NCBI GenBank assembly: GCA_035293945.1 | Contig: DATGLV010000045.1 | Span: 124,001 to 188,000 of the forward strand | DNA from: VAZQ01 sp035293945 | GTDB taxonomy: Bacteria; Pseudomonadota; Alphaproteobacteria; Rhizobiales; Xanthobacteraceae | Reading direction: 5' to 3' | DNA: 64,000 nt | Shown: positions 16,735 through 25,864 of the stretch, in pieces | How the letters are laid out: every line of letters begins with the position of its first letter | Numbering within the stretch: the stretch's first letter is position 1 | Notes under the pieces: model-generated | Database searches by the model: none | Told to the model about the DNA's origin: nothing | What the model saw: the letters and a program-made list of their open reading frames with translations, nothing else | Position numbers and translations under genes: made by a program

Positions 16735-16803
16735 GTAGCCGGCATGGAGCGAAGCGCAATGCGGGTCGGTCTCCCGGATTACGCTGCGCTCCATCCGGGC
16801 TAC
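16735..16803. repeat. Palindromic repeat, GTAGCCCGGATG family
   Basis: GTAGCCGGCATGGAGCGAAG and CTCCATCCGGGCTAC are the arms, with GCGGGTC and CTCCCGGATTACGC inside. The right arm supplies the TAG stop of the hydantoinase A gene, whose frame ends at 16800. It fills the gap between the two subunit genes. Confidence 0.85.
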
Positions 16804-18893
16804 ATTCGTCGACCTACCATGATCAGCAGATTGCCGAACGGGTCGACCGTCATGACATCCCCCGCCATCAGCACGGTGGTCGAGGCGTGCTCCTCGATCA
16901 GCGCCGGACCGGTGATGCGGTTGCCGGCGAGGAGCCCCGCGCGGGCGTAGGTCGGTGTTGCGCGAAAGCGTCCATCAAAGTACGCACGGCGCTTGCCGGA
17001 GAACGCTGCCTGCGGGGGTGTAGGGCGGCCGCGCTTGATCTTCGCGGTCGCCGGCTTGCGCATGATCCCCGCGACGGTCGTGCGCAGGCTGACAACCTCG
17101 GCCGCCTCTGCGGGCGCTGATGTCCCGTAGCGGAGCTCGTGCATTGCATCGAACAGCCGCTTGATGGCCTTGAGGTCGCGCCGTACGAACACGGCTTGCG
17201 GGATGTCGACCGTCACCGCGTGCTCCTGGCCCACATAGCGCATGTCGGCCGCGCGGCGGATATAGATCCGCTCAGGCTTTACCGACGTGCCCGCAATGGC
17301 CGCGCGGCCTTGATCCTCGAGTATCCGGTAAACCTTCTCCATCGCGGTGAACGAGACGTCCTCGAGCCGGCACGGCCAGGTGCGCACATAGTCGTAACGC
17401 AGATCTGAGAACAGCATGCCGAAGGCCGAGAACAGGCCGGGCGCGTGCGGGATGATCACCTTGCGGATGCCGATCTCGCGTGCGACCGCGACTGCGTGCA
17501 GTGGCCCAGCGCCCCCATAGGCCACGAGCGTGAATTGCCCGGCATCCAGACCCCGCACGGTGGTGACACCTTTAACCGCGTACGACATGGCGGTTGTGGC
17601 TATGCGCAAAATGCCGTCCGCGGCGGCGGTGACGTCAAGGTCGAGCGGCTTGGCGATGTGCCCGATCGCGGCGCTTGCGGCAGCCGCGTCAAGCCGCATC
17701 TCGCCGCCCAGGAAGCGATCGGCCGCGAGCCTTCCGAGCACCAGATTGGCATCGGTCACGGTCGGCTCCTCGCCGCCCAGCCCATAACAGGCGGGCCCTG
17801 GCGCGGCGCCGGCACTTTGCGGCCCGACCCGCAGGCCGCCTTCGACCACACGGGCGATCGACCCGCCGCCAGTGCCGACCTCGAAAATATCCATCATGGC
17901 GATCTGCACCGGCAGTGCTCGGTCGTAGCCGCCGATGAGCGCGGTGCCGGTGGTAAGCGCCTCGCCTTTATGGATCACGCCGGCCTTGGCGGTAGTGCCC
18001 CCCATGTCGAAGGCAATCGCATTGTCGATTTTGAGCGTGCGGCAGAGCGCCTGCGTGCCGATGACACCGGCAGCAGGTCCTGATTCGAGCATGCGAATGC
18101 ACTGGCTGCGCGCCTGATCGGCCTCGTAGAGCCCGCCGGTCGATTGCACGATCAACAGCGAGCCGGAAAATCCGGCGCCCCGGATATGCTCTTCGATCTC
18201 GCCGATATAGCGCCGCACCTTCGGGCCGATGTAAGCGTTGGCCACCACGGTCGAGCAGCGTTCGAACTCCCGATATTCCTGGCTCAGCTCATGCGAGGCC
18301 GAGACGAAGAGGGAAGGATGGTTGGCCTCGAGGATCGCCTTGGCGCGCGCCTCGTGCTCGGGCTTGGCGTAACAATTGAGGAACAGGATGGCGCAGGCTT
18401 CGATCCCACTTGCCGCGAGCTTCTCGCCTAGTCGCGCGATCTCGCTCTCATCGAGCGGCGTGTCGATCTCGCCGTCGGCGAGCACGCGTTCCTTGACTTC
18501 GAAACGAAGTGCCCGCTCGACCAGCGGTACGTGCTTGCCGAAGAACAGATTGTAGGCATCCGGTCGATTGATGCGGCCGATCTCGTAGATGTCGCGAAAG
18601 CCCTGGGTGATCAGCAGCGCCGTGCGGGCCCCGCTGCGCTCGAGGACGGTGTTGATCGCGATCGTCGACCCGTGCAGGAACAGGCCGGCGGCTGCAAAAT
18701 CGCTGCCGGCTTTGGCAACGCCAGCGCTGATGCCTTCGACGAGATGTGCGGGTGTCGACAGGGCTTTGCCGAACGTGAGCTCGCCGGTGCGTTCGTCGAA
18801 CACCGCAACATCCGTGAACGTGCCGCCGATATCGGCCGCGAGCCTGATGCGAGGTCGCACCGCGGCGCGGCGGGGGCCCGATGTTGAGTGCAT
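16800..18893 (-). CDS. Hydantoinase A/oxoprolinase family protein
   Basis: A 697-residue hydantoinase A (HyuA) subunit with an ASKHA-type ATP-binding core: AADIGGTFTDVAVF near the N-terminus and FDMGGTTAKAGV in the middle, followed by GTGGGSIARV and the glycine-rich AYGGAGPLHA. It would phosphorylate the substrate carbonyl so that HyuB can complete ring opening. The start is uncertain: ATG at 18893 gives the expected N-terminus but has only a weak Shine-Dalgarno, and TTG at 18932 is also possible. The stop codon is formed by a repeat. A paralogue lies divergently at 19215-21251. Confidence 0.92.
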   Translation of the reverse strand: MHSTSGPRRAAVRPRIRLAADIGGTFTDVAVFDERTGELTFGKALSTPAHLVEGISAGVAKAGSDFAAAGLFLHGSTIAINTVLERSGARTALLITQGFRDIYEIGRINRPDAYNLFFGKHVPLVERALRFEVKERVLADGEIDTPLDESEIARLGEKLAASGIEACAILFLNCYAKPEHEARAKAILEANHPSLFVSASHELSQEYREFERCSTVVANAYIGPKVRRYIGEIEEHIRGAGFSGSLLIVQSTGGLYEADQARSQCIRMLESGPAAGVIGTQALCRTLKIDNAIAFDMGGTTAKAGVIHKGEALTTGTALIGGYDRALPVQIAMMDIFEVGTGGGSIARVVEGGLRVGPQSAGAAPGPACYGLGGEEPTVTDANLVLGRLAADRFLGGEMRLDAAAASAAIGHIAKPLDLDVTAAADGILRIATTAMSYAVKGVTTVRGLDAGQFTLVAYGGAGPLHAVAVAREIGIRKVIIPHAPGLFSAFGMLFSDLRYDYVRTWPCRLEDVSFTAMEKVYRILEDQGRAAIAGTSVKPERIYIRRAADMRYVGQEHAVTVDIPQAVFVRRDLKAIKRLFDAMHELRYGTSAPAEAAEVVSLRTTVAGIMRKPATAKIKRGRPTPPQAAFSGKRRAYFDGRFRATPTYARAGLLAGNRITGPALIEEHASTTVLMAGDVMTVDPFGNLLIMVGRRM

Positions 18894-19214
18894 GTGTGAA
18901 GCCCGCGGGAGGGAAGCCAAGAAGCCGGTCAATATACGGAATGCCGGTCGCTGCGAAAGGGGCTTGCAGTCTTGCCCGGTTCTCCACAGGGTCGTCCCTG
19001 CGCAAGCAGGGACCCATACGACTATGCGCCATCGACAAGTCGCGGAATATCGGTTCCTGCTTGCGCAGGAACGACCCGTGTGCTGGTCGCACCTTGACGG
19101 ATCGGCTCAACTGTAGCCAAAAGGCGCGCGGTCAAATTAAGTCGGAAACCCGTCGCCTGGCCGCCGCGGCTCACTCGCGGCACGCAATAGGACGGGACGG
19201 CGGGAGAATTCTGC
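18894..19214. other. Intergenic region between divergent hydantoinase operons
   Basis: This 321-base gap must hold both promoters of the divergent hydantoinase operons. The central part is occupied by the palindromic repeat at 18989-19077. To its right, at about 19090-19140, is a more AT-rich patch (CTGTAGCCAAAAG, GTCAAATTAAGTC), the likeliest place for the plus-strand promoter, but I see no convincing -35/-10 pair. No gene is supported. Confidence 0.6.
18989..19077. repeat. Paired palindromic repeat, GTCGTCCCTGC family
   Basis: Two inverted units face each other: GGGTCGTCCCTGCGCAAGCA and its mirror GGTTCCTGCTTGCGCAGGAA, separated by about 35 bases containing CCATCGACAAG. Each unit is itself a hairpin around TGCGCAAGCA. 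Similar pairs are at 53028, 59521 and 62984. Confidence 0.85.
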
Positions 19215-21251
19215 GTGCTGGTCGTTGCCATCGATATCGGCGGTACATTCACGGATCTCATTGGGTTCGATGAGGACGCAGGCGCCTTCGTGCAGGCCAA
19301 AAGCCTGACCACGCCGGCGCACCTGGTGCAGGGCATCATCGACTGCCTGCGCAAGAGCGGCATCAAGGCCGAGGCGATTGATGAGCTCATTCACGGCTCG
19401 ACCATCGCCATCAACACGCTGATCGAGCGCAAGGGTGCCTTGACCGGCTTGATCGTGACGCGGGGGGCCCGCGACGTCTACATCATCGGCCGCGGCAACC
19501 GCCCGGAGGCTTACAACCTCCTGTTCCACAAGCACCGCCCGCTGGTGCCGCGTCGCCTGACACTCGAGGCCGACGAGCGCCTGCTTCCCTCGGGCGATGT
19601 GCACGCGCCGCTTAAGCGGGCGAGCGTCGAGGAGGCCTGCCGCACACTCTCCGTTTCCGGCGTCGAATCGGTCGCGGTCTGCTTCCTGCATTCCTATTCC
19701 AATCCGGAGCATGAGCGGGTCGCCGGCGAGATTGTCCGCAATATCCTGCCTGATGCGTATCTCTCGCTATCCCATGAGATCCTGCGCGAGTATCGCGAGT
19801 TCGAGCGCATCTCCACCACGGTCGTGAACGCCTATATTGGGCCGAAGGTCGGCGGTTATGTGCGCAGCTTGAAATCGAACCTCGGCGACATCGGGTTTCG
19901 CGGCGATCTCTCCATCATGCGCTCGAACGGCGGGGTGATGACGCCGGAATTGGCCACCGAATGTCCGGTCGCCATGATGGAATCGGGTCCGGTCGGCGGC
20001 ATCATCGCGTCCGCGCAAGTAGGTCAGGCGCTGGGCTTCCAGAATGTCATCTCCTTCGACATGGGCGGCACCACCGCCAAGGCAAGCCTCATTCGTGACG
20101 GCGAGGCAACGCTTGCGCCCGGCTACTATGTGGGAGGCTATGCGGGCGGCCATCCGGTGATGCTGCCGATGATCGACGTGGTCGAGGTCGGCGCCGGCGG
20201 GGGCTCGATCGCCTGGATCGACGAGATCGGGGCGCTCAAGGTCGGGCCGCAGAGCGCCGGCGCCGATCCGGGACCGATCTGCTATCGCGGCGGGGGCACC
20301 GAGCCGACCATCACGGACGCCAATGTGGTGCTGGGCCGGATCGATCCCGACAACTTCCTCGGCGGCCAGATGAAGCTCGACGCGGAGGCCGCGGCGCGCG
20401 GCATTGCCGAGAAGATCGCTGCACCTCTGAAGATGGAGACGGTTGCGGCCGCGCAAGCGATTCTCGAGATCGCCACCGCGAAAATGTCGCTGGCGGTGCG
20501 CGAAGTCTCCGTTGCCAAAGGCTATGATCCGCGCGATTTCGCCCTGGTGGCTTCCGGCGGCGGCGGCGCCCTGCACGCAATCGCGATCGCGCGCGACCTG
20601 CACATTCCGACTGTTATTATTCCGCTGTTCCCGTCGCACTTCTCGGCGCTCGGGATGTTGGTCGCCGACGAGCGCCATGACTTCACGCGCACGCACTTTG
20701 CCGATCTCGCGGCGGTCGATTTCGCGCGGCTGGTCGAAGTGTACGAGGAAATGCGCAAGCAGGCAGAGGCGAGCCTTCGCCACAAGCGCGGCGCCGAGGA
20801 GCAGATCCAGCTCGACCTGCGTTATGTCGGTCAGGAATTCACGCTGTCGGTCCCGGTTACCCTAAAGCAGTTGCAGGCCGGCGACCGCAAGGCCATCCGC
20901 AAGGCGTTCGACGCGCTCTATGAGCATCGCTACTCGCACCATTCGCCCGAGGAGCCGGTTGAGATGGTCAACATGCGGCTTGGCATCGTCGGCAAGCGGG
21001 CCAAGCTCAAGTTCCCGCGCCTGGGCAAGAGCGGCAAGCCGCCCGCGGCCAGCCACCGGGATGTCTACTTCACCGATGCGGCCAAGCCCGTGCGCTGTCC
21101 CCTCTACCGGCGCGAGGAGCTCAAGGCCGGCGCCCGCATTGCCGGACCGGCCTTGGTGCAGGAGCACGGAACCACGACGGTGCTGTTCAAGGGCGACGAC
21201 TGCAGAGTTGTGCCGTCCGGCGAGCTAATCATCAAGATCGGAGGCGCATGA
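19215..21251 (+). CDS. Hydantoinase A/oxoprolinase family protein (second copy)
   Basis: A 678-residue hydantoinase A subunit. The ATP-binding motifs are VAIDIGGTFTDLIGFD at the N-terminus and FDMGGTTAKASL at about residue 283, with VGAGGGSIAWID and SGGGGALHAIAIA further on. The start is the GTG at 19215 with GGGAG nine bases upstream. The product ends one base into the hydantoinase B start (ATGA), indicating coupled translation. Sequence blocks align well with the divergent HyuA at 16800-18893, but the two differ throughout, so this is an old duplication or two separate acquisitions. Confidence 0.94.
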   Translation: MLVVAIDIGGTFTDLIGFDEDAGAFVQAKSLTTPAHLVQGIIDCLRKSGIKAEAIDELIHGSTIAINTLIERKGALTGLIVTRGARDVYIIGRGNRPEAYNLLFHKHRPLVPRRLTLEADERLLPSGDVHAPLKRASVEEACRTLSVSGVESVAVCFLHSYSNPEHERVAGEIVRNILPDAYLSLSHEILREYREFERISTTVVNAYIGPKVGGYVRSLKSNLGDIGFRGDLSIMRSNGGVMTPELATECPVAMMESGPVGGIIASAQVGQALGFQNVISFDMGGTTAKASLIRDGEATLAPGYYVGGYAGGHPVMLPMIDVVEVGAGGGSIAWIDEIGALKVGPQSAGADPGPICYRGGGTEPTITDANVVLGRIDPDNFLGGQMKLDAEAAARGIAEKIAAPLKMETVAAAQAILEIATAKMSLAVREVSVAKGYDPRDFALVASGGGGALHAIAIARDLHIPTVIIPLFPSHFSALGMLVADERHDFTRTHFADLAAVDFARLVEVYEEMRKQAEASLRHKRGAEEQIQLDLRYVGQEFTLSVPVTLKQLQAGDRKAIRKAFDALYEHRYSHHSPEEPVEMVNMRLGIVGKRAKLKFPRLGKSGKPPAASHRDVYFTDAAKPVRCPLYRREELKAGARIAGPALVQEHGTTTVLFKGDDCRVVPSGELIIKIGGA

Positions 21252-23101
21252 TGGCGCGGGTGGCTAAGAGCGCGAAAGCAAAAGCCAAGGCCAGCGCCAA
21301 GAAGGCCCGGAACGGCAAGGCTGCGAAGCGCGCGGCGCCCTCCCGCAGCGGCAAGGCGCTCGATCCGGTCACCCTCGAGGTGATCCGCAACGCGCTGCCG
21401 GCGATCGCCAACGAGATGGCGGTCGATCTGCAACGCACCTCCTACAACATGATGATCTACGAGGTGCGCGACTTCTGCACCGCGCTCATCGACACCAAGG
21501 GTCAGTTGATCTCGCAGAATGTCGGCGGCGTCTCGCATTTCGTGGCGGATCTGGGCGTCATCATAACCGACGGGATGAAGCGTTATGGCGCGCAGGGCTT
21601 CAAGCCGGGCGACGTGATCATCACCAATCATCAGGCGGTGGCCGGACAGCACCTCAACAACATCGTCATCTACATGCCGTATTTCCATCGGGGCGAATTG
21701 TTGATGTTCTCCATGGTGCGGGCGCACTGGATCGACATCGGCGGAAGCTCGACCGGCTTCGGCGCCGGCCCGCAGGTGGCGGATCCGTGGTTCGAAGGCC
21801 TGCAGCTCGACCAGTTGAAGATCTACCGGGCCGGAGAGCTCGACGAGACGCTCTATCGCGTGGTCAAGGACAACATTCGCTTTCCGGAATCCTCGCTCGG
21901 CGACATGAAATCGCAGATGGCTGCCTGCCGCCTGGCGGCGCGGCGCATGGACGAGCTGTTCGACAAGTACGGCAAGCACACGGTCCTGGCCGCCATCGAG
22001 CGCATCTTCGACGAGACCGAGACCAAGTGCCGCAACGTGGTCTCGCAGCTTCCCGATGGCGTCTATGAAGCGGCCTCCGCCATGGACGACGACGGCGTGC
22101 TCAAAGGCGAGCCGGTGCCGATCCACGTCAAGGTCACTGTCCAGAAGGGCGAGATGGTGATCGATCTGTCGGGCTGCTCCAAGGAGCGCAGGGCCGGCAT
22201 CAATTCGCGCACGCTGGCCGGCGCGCGGGTCGCCTACAAGGCGCTGACCGGGCCGCTTGACCCCGTGAACGAAGGTTCGTTCCGCGCGCTCAAGGTGATC
22301 ATTCCGGAAGGAAGCATCATGATGGCGCGCTTTCCGGCGCCGATGTCAGGCTGGAGCATCATCGTGCCGACGGTGGTGGACACCATCGTCAAGGCGCTAT
22401 CGCAAGCGATGCGCGACCGGGTGCCGGCTGGGCACCATGGGCTGCTGGGCGGCTCGGTGGTTTTCTTCGGCAATCATCCCAAGACCGGACGCCGCTTTGT
22501 GGTGCAGAGCATCGAGGGCGGCGGCTGGGGCGGCAGGCCGACTGAGGATGGCGAGTCCGCGACCGTCTCGGTGTGCCAGGGCGATGTGCGCAATGGCTCG
22601 ATCGAAGGCATCGAGATCAAATGCCCGGTAGTGATAGAGAGCCGCGGGCTGCGCCAGGACTCCTGCGGCGCCGGCAAGCACCGCGGCGGCCTCGGCATCG
22701 ACGTGCGGGTGCGCAATCTGGTCGAGGGGCGCTGGAATTTCGAGCAGGCACGGCGGCTCAATTGTCCGCCCTGGGGCTTGTGGGGCGGTCAGGCCGGCGA
22801 GGTCGGTGGTTATCTGTTGCGCCGGCCCGGCGAGAACGAGTTCAAGCCGATGGTCGGCGCGCATATTCCGGTGCCGCTTCACTCCGAGGCGATCGTGCGC
22901 ACGGGCGGGGGCGGCGGCTGGGGCGATCCGCTTGACCGCGACATTGCGCTCGTTCGTGCCGACGTGATCGAGGAGCTCATATCGCGCGTCGCCGCACGCG
23001 AGCATTACGGCGTCGTGTTCCAGGGCGACGAGATTGATGAGGCCGCGACCAAAGAGCTGCGTGAATGGATGCGGTCGCGGCGCAAGGCGAGGTCGATCTA
23101 A
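21248..23101 (+). CDS. Hydantoinase B/oxoprolinase family protein (second copy)
   Basis: A 617-residue hydantoinase B subunit. Family features are DPVTLEVIRNALPAIANEM, YNMMIYEVRDFCTALID, PGDVIITNHQAVAGQHLNN and the C-terminal IVRTGGGGGWGDPLDR. The ATG at 21248 has GGAGG six bases upstream and overlaps the HyuA stop by four bases. The first 35 residues form a strongly basic, alanine/lysine-rich tail (AKSAKAKAKASAKKARNGK) with no counterpart in most of the family. Confidence 0.94.
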   Translation: MMARVAKSAKAKAKASAKKARNGKAAKRAAPSRSGKALDPVTLEVIRNALPAIANEMAVDLQRTSYNMMIYEVRDFCTALIDTKGQLISQNVGGVSHFVADLGVIITDGMKRYGAQGFKPGDVIITNHQAVAGQHLNNIVIYMPYFHRGELLMFSMVRAHWIDIGGSSTGFGAGPQVADPWFEGLQLDQLKIYRAGELDETLYRVVKDNIRFPESSLGDMKSQMAACRLAARRMDELFDKYGKHTVLAAIERIFDETETKCRNVVSQLPDGVYEAASAMDDDGVLKGEPVPIHVKVTVQKGEMVIDLSGCSKERRAGINSRTLAGARVAYKALTGPLDPVNEGSFRALKVIIPEGSIMMARFPAPMSGWSIIVPTVVDTIVKALSQAMRDRVPAGHHGLLGGSVVFFGNHPKTGRRFVVQSIEGGGWGGRPTEDGESATVSVCQGDVRNGSIEGIEIKCPVVIESRGLRQDSCGAGKHRGGLGIDVRVRNLVEGRWNFEQARRLNCPPWGLWGGQAGEVGGYLLRRPGENEFKPMVGAHIPVPLHSEAIVRTGGGGGWGDPLDRDIALVRADVIEELISRVAAREHYGVVFQGDEIDEAATKELREWMRSRRKARSI

Positions 23102-23197
23102 GACCGCCAATGTGCGTCTGCGATGCGACAATTGAACGGAGATCGGGGGCCGCTTGTTTGCTCTAGACTTCCCCGGCGGTCCGAAAGGGCACGGTCC

Positions 23198-24175
23198 ATG
23201 ACACCAGGAGCGTATAGGCAATCTGGAGGGGTGTTGCTCGGCATTGCGCTTGCGATCTGTGCGCTTGTCGCGCCGGCGCGCAGTTCGGCTGAGACTCTGC
23301 GGGTTGGCAAGGCGGTCGGGGTCGCGTTCTCATTCGTGCCGCTCGATATCGGCATCCGCAAAGGCTTCTTTGCCCAGAACGGCATCGATATCCAATCGAC
23401 CACTTTCACGGGCGATGCCCGCATGCAGCAGGCGCTGGCGGCCGACAGCATCGATGTCGCACTCGGCTCCGGGCCCGCGATGGCGTTCGTAGCCAAGGGC
23501 GCCCCCATCAAGGGCATCGCCGCCATGGCGGGGCGGCCACTCCTGTTGACCCTGGTGGTGCGCCCGGATGGTCCGAAAAACGTCGCCGAGCTCAAGGGCA
23601 AGACCGTGAGCGTCTCCACCGCCGGCTCCTTGACCTATTGGCTGGTGAGCGAGACCTCGCGCCAGCAGGGCTGGGGCCCCAATGGAATCAAAATCGCCCC
23701 GCTCGGCGCGCCGCAGGCCCAGTACGTCGCGCTCGAGCGCCACGACACCGACGGGATGGTGGCCGACATCACCTCGGCGCTCGACATGGAGAAGAACGGC
23801 AAGGCTCGCATCCTGTTGCGCTTCGGCGACCTGGTGAAGGACTTCCATATCCACGTGATCTTCGCGACCGACAAGGCGATCGCCGAGAAGGGCCCGGCGC
23901 TGTCAGCCTTTCTTAGGGGCTGGTTTTCGACCATCGCGTTCATGCGCCAGAACAAGGCCGATACCGTCGCCATCGCCAAGGACGTGCTCGGCAAGGACGA
24001 GGCGATCGTTGCTCGCACCTACGACGAGCTGATGCCGATGTTCTCCGACGACGGAAAGTTCGACCCCAAGGCGCTATCGGTGCTCGCCAAGTCCTATGTA
24101 GACCTCGGTACCCTGCCGCATGAGCCTGATATGAGCAGGCTTTACACGGAGGCATTTCTGCCCAAGAACCACTAA
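23198..24175 (+). CDS. ABC transporter substrate-binding protein, NitT/TauT family
   Basis: A 325-residue periplasmic protein of the NMT1/SsuA class. The start at 23198 gives a clear signal peptide (GGVLLGIALAICALVAPARS, cleavage near SSAE). The mature part starts with TLRVGKAVGVAFSFVPLDIG and shows the family's DVALGSGPAMAFVAKG and GKTVSVSTAGSLT blocks. It is the first gene of a four-gene set with one ATPase and two permeases. Family substrates include sulfonates, nitrate, cyanate, thiamine precursors and aromatic acids; nothing here fixes which. Confidence 0.9.
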   Translation: MTPGAYRQSGGVLLGIALAICALVAPARSSAETLRVGKAVGVAFSFVPLDIGIRKGFFAQNGIDIQSTTFTGDARMQQALAADSIDVALGSGPAMAFVAKGAPIKGIAAMAGRPLLLTLVVRPDGPKNVAELKGKTVSVSTAGSLTYWLVSETSRQQGWGPNGIKIAPLGAPQAQYVALERHDTDGMVADITSALDMEKNGKARILLRFGDLVKDFHIHVIFATDKAIAEKGPALSAFLRGWFSTIAFMRQNKADTVAIAKDVLGKDEAIVARTYDELMPMFSDDGKFDPKALSVLAKSYVDLGTLPHEPDMSRLYTEAFLPKNH

Positions 24176-24256
24176 AACAACCACTAGAACCCCCTCTCTT
24201 CCCCGCTCTCAAGCAGGGAGGCCTAAGGGGCGCGCGCGGGGGGAGGACGGCGTCAG

Positions 24257-25105
24257 GTGACGGACGAAGTGGCGGTTCGCATTCGCGGGGTCTCCCATCA
24301 GTTCGGCGAGCCGGGCAGCACCCGCCACGTCCGGGCGCTCCTCGATACTTCGCTCGACATCCGACGTGGCGAGCTGTTGTGCCTGATCGGCCCAAGCGGC
24401 TGCGGCAAGAGCACACTCTTGAGCATCATGGGCGGGCTGCTCGAGCCTGCGACCGGCACCGTCGAGGTGGGTAACCAAAGGGTGAGCGGACCACTGCCGA
24501 AGGAGATCGCCTTCGTATTCCAGGAGAACGCCTTGTTCCCATGGAGCACCGTGGTCGAGAACATCAAGCTCGGCATGATGTTCCAGGGCGTGCGCAAAGC
24601 CGAGCGGGAGAAGCGGGCGCTCGCGTCTCTGCAGGCGGTCGGGCTTTCCGATTTCGCCGACTACTATCCGGGACAGTTATCCGGCGGCATGCGGCAGCGT
24701 GCGGCGCTGGCGCGCGCGCTCAGCCTGGAGACCGGCATCCTGCTGATGGATGAACCGTTCGGCGCGCTCGACGAGCAGACCCGCATGGTGCTGGGAGAGG
24801 ACCTCTCGGTTCTGCTCTCGCGCACCGACAAGACCATCGTGTTCGTGACCCACAGCCTGGGCGAGGCGGTGTTTCTCGCCGACCGGGTGGCCGTATTCTC
24901 GGCCCGGCCCGGCACCATCAAGGAGATCATCGAGGTCGACGAGCCACATCCGCGCAAGCCGGATTTCATCACCTCGGAGAAATTCACCGATATCCGCAAT
25001 CGCCTCTATTCGCTGCTGCACGACGAGATCCGCAAGGCGGTGTCTCAATCGTCAATGCGTGAACGGGCGGCAGCGGGCCAATCGGGCCGGGGAGCGGAGT
25101 CGTGA
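24257..25105 (+). CDS. ABC transporter ATP-binding protein, NitT/TauT family
   Basis: A 282-residue ATPase with Walker A GPSGCGKST (about residue 47), Q-loop VFQENALFPW, signature LSGGMRQRAALARAL, Walker B ILLMDEPFGALDEQTR and switch histidine in VTHSLGEAVFLADRV. This is the SsuB/TauB pattern. It begins at a GTG with GGGAGG about ten bases upstream. Its stop overlaps the next gene's start by four bases. Confidence 0.94.
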   Translation: MTDEVAVRIRGVSHQFGEPGSTRHVRALLDTSLDIRRGELLCLIGPSGCGKSTLLSIMGGLLEPATGTVEVGNQRVSGPLPKEIAFVFQENALFPWSTVVENIKLGMMFQGVRKAEREKRALASLQAVGLSDFADYYPGQLSGGMRQRAALARALSLETGILLMDEPFGALDEQTRMVLGEDLSVLLSRTDKTIVFVTHSLGEAVFLADRVAVFSARPGTIKEIIEVDEPHPRKPDFITSEKFTDIRNRLYSLLHDEIRKAVSQSSMRERAAAGQSGRGAES

Positions 25106-25863
25106 GCGCGCGAGAGACCCGTACCCGCTGGGCCAGCCGCGCCGTTCAAGCGCTGTTTATTGTCGTCCTGATCTCGGCCTGGGCCATTGCGACCAGCTGG
25201 GGACAGATCAGCCAGATACTGCTGCCGGCCCCGCTGCCGGTCCTGCGCGAGCTGATCGATGTTCTCAAGACCGGTGAGTTCATCGGCGATCTTGAGGTGA
25301 CGCTGACGGAGCTCGCCGTTGCGTTCACGATCTCGGCTGTTGCCGGCACCATCGTGGGCTACCTGGTCAGCCGCTCGCCCTATGCCATCAAAGTATTCGA
25401 GCCGCTGATGGCCAGCGCCTATTCGGTGCCGCTGATCCTGTTCCTGCCGCTCTTTGTATTGTTCTTCGGGCTCGGGCCGCCGTCCAAGATCGCGCTGGGG
25501 GCCACCATCAGCTTCTTTCCGGTCGCACTGAACACGATCGCGGGCTTCGGCTATATCGAACGGATCTTCATCGTCTCGGCTCGCTCCATGGGGGCATCCG
25601 ACTATCAGCTGTTCCGTTACGTGCTGCTGCCGGCGGCCTTCCCGGTGATCCTCACCGGGTTGCGCATGGGCTTCACGGTGGCGCTGCTCGCGATCCTGGG
25701 CAGCGAGACCATCGCATCGCTCGCCGGCCTCGGGCATCACATCGCGATGCTGTCCGAATCCATGGATATGGCGCGGATGTTCGCCTATATCGCCTTCGCG
25801 ATCGCGATCGCGGCCTTCCTCAATGCGGTCGTCTCCAGCCTCGAAACCCGCGGGAGGCGTTAG
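25102..25863 (+). CDS. ABC transporter permease, NitT/TauT family
   Basis: A 253-residue inner-membrane protein with about six membrane segments. The permease (EAA) loop is visible as YIERIFIVSARSMGASDYQLFRYVLLP, where the ATPase docks. The GTG start overlaps the ATPase gene (GTGA). With the next gene it probably forms a heterodimeric channel, since two different permeases follow a single ATPase. Confidence 0.92.
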   Translation: MSARETRTRWASRAVQALFIVVLISAWAIATSWGQISQILLPAPLPVLRELIDVLKTGEFIGDLEVTLTELAVAFTISAVAGTIVGYLVSRSPYAIKVFEPLMASAYSVPLILFLPLFVLFFGLGPPSKIALGATISFFPVALNTIAGFGYIERIFIVSARSMGASDYQLFRYVLLPAAFPVILTGLRMGFTVALLAILGSETIASLAGLGHHIAMLSESMDMARMFAYIAFAIAIAAFLNAVVSSLETRGRR

Positions 25864-25864
25864 C

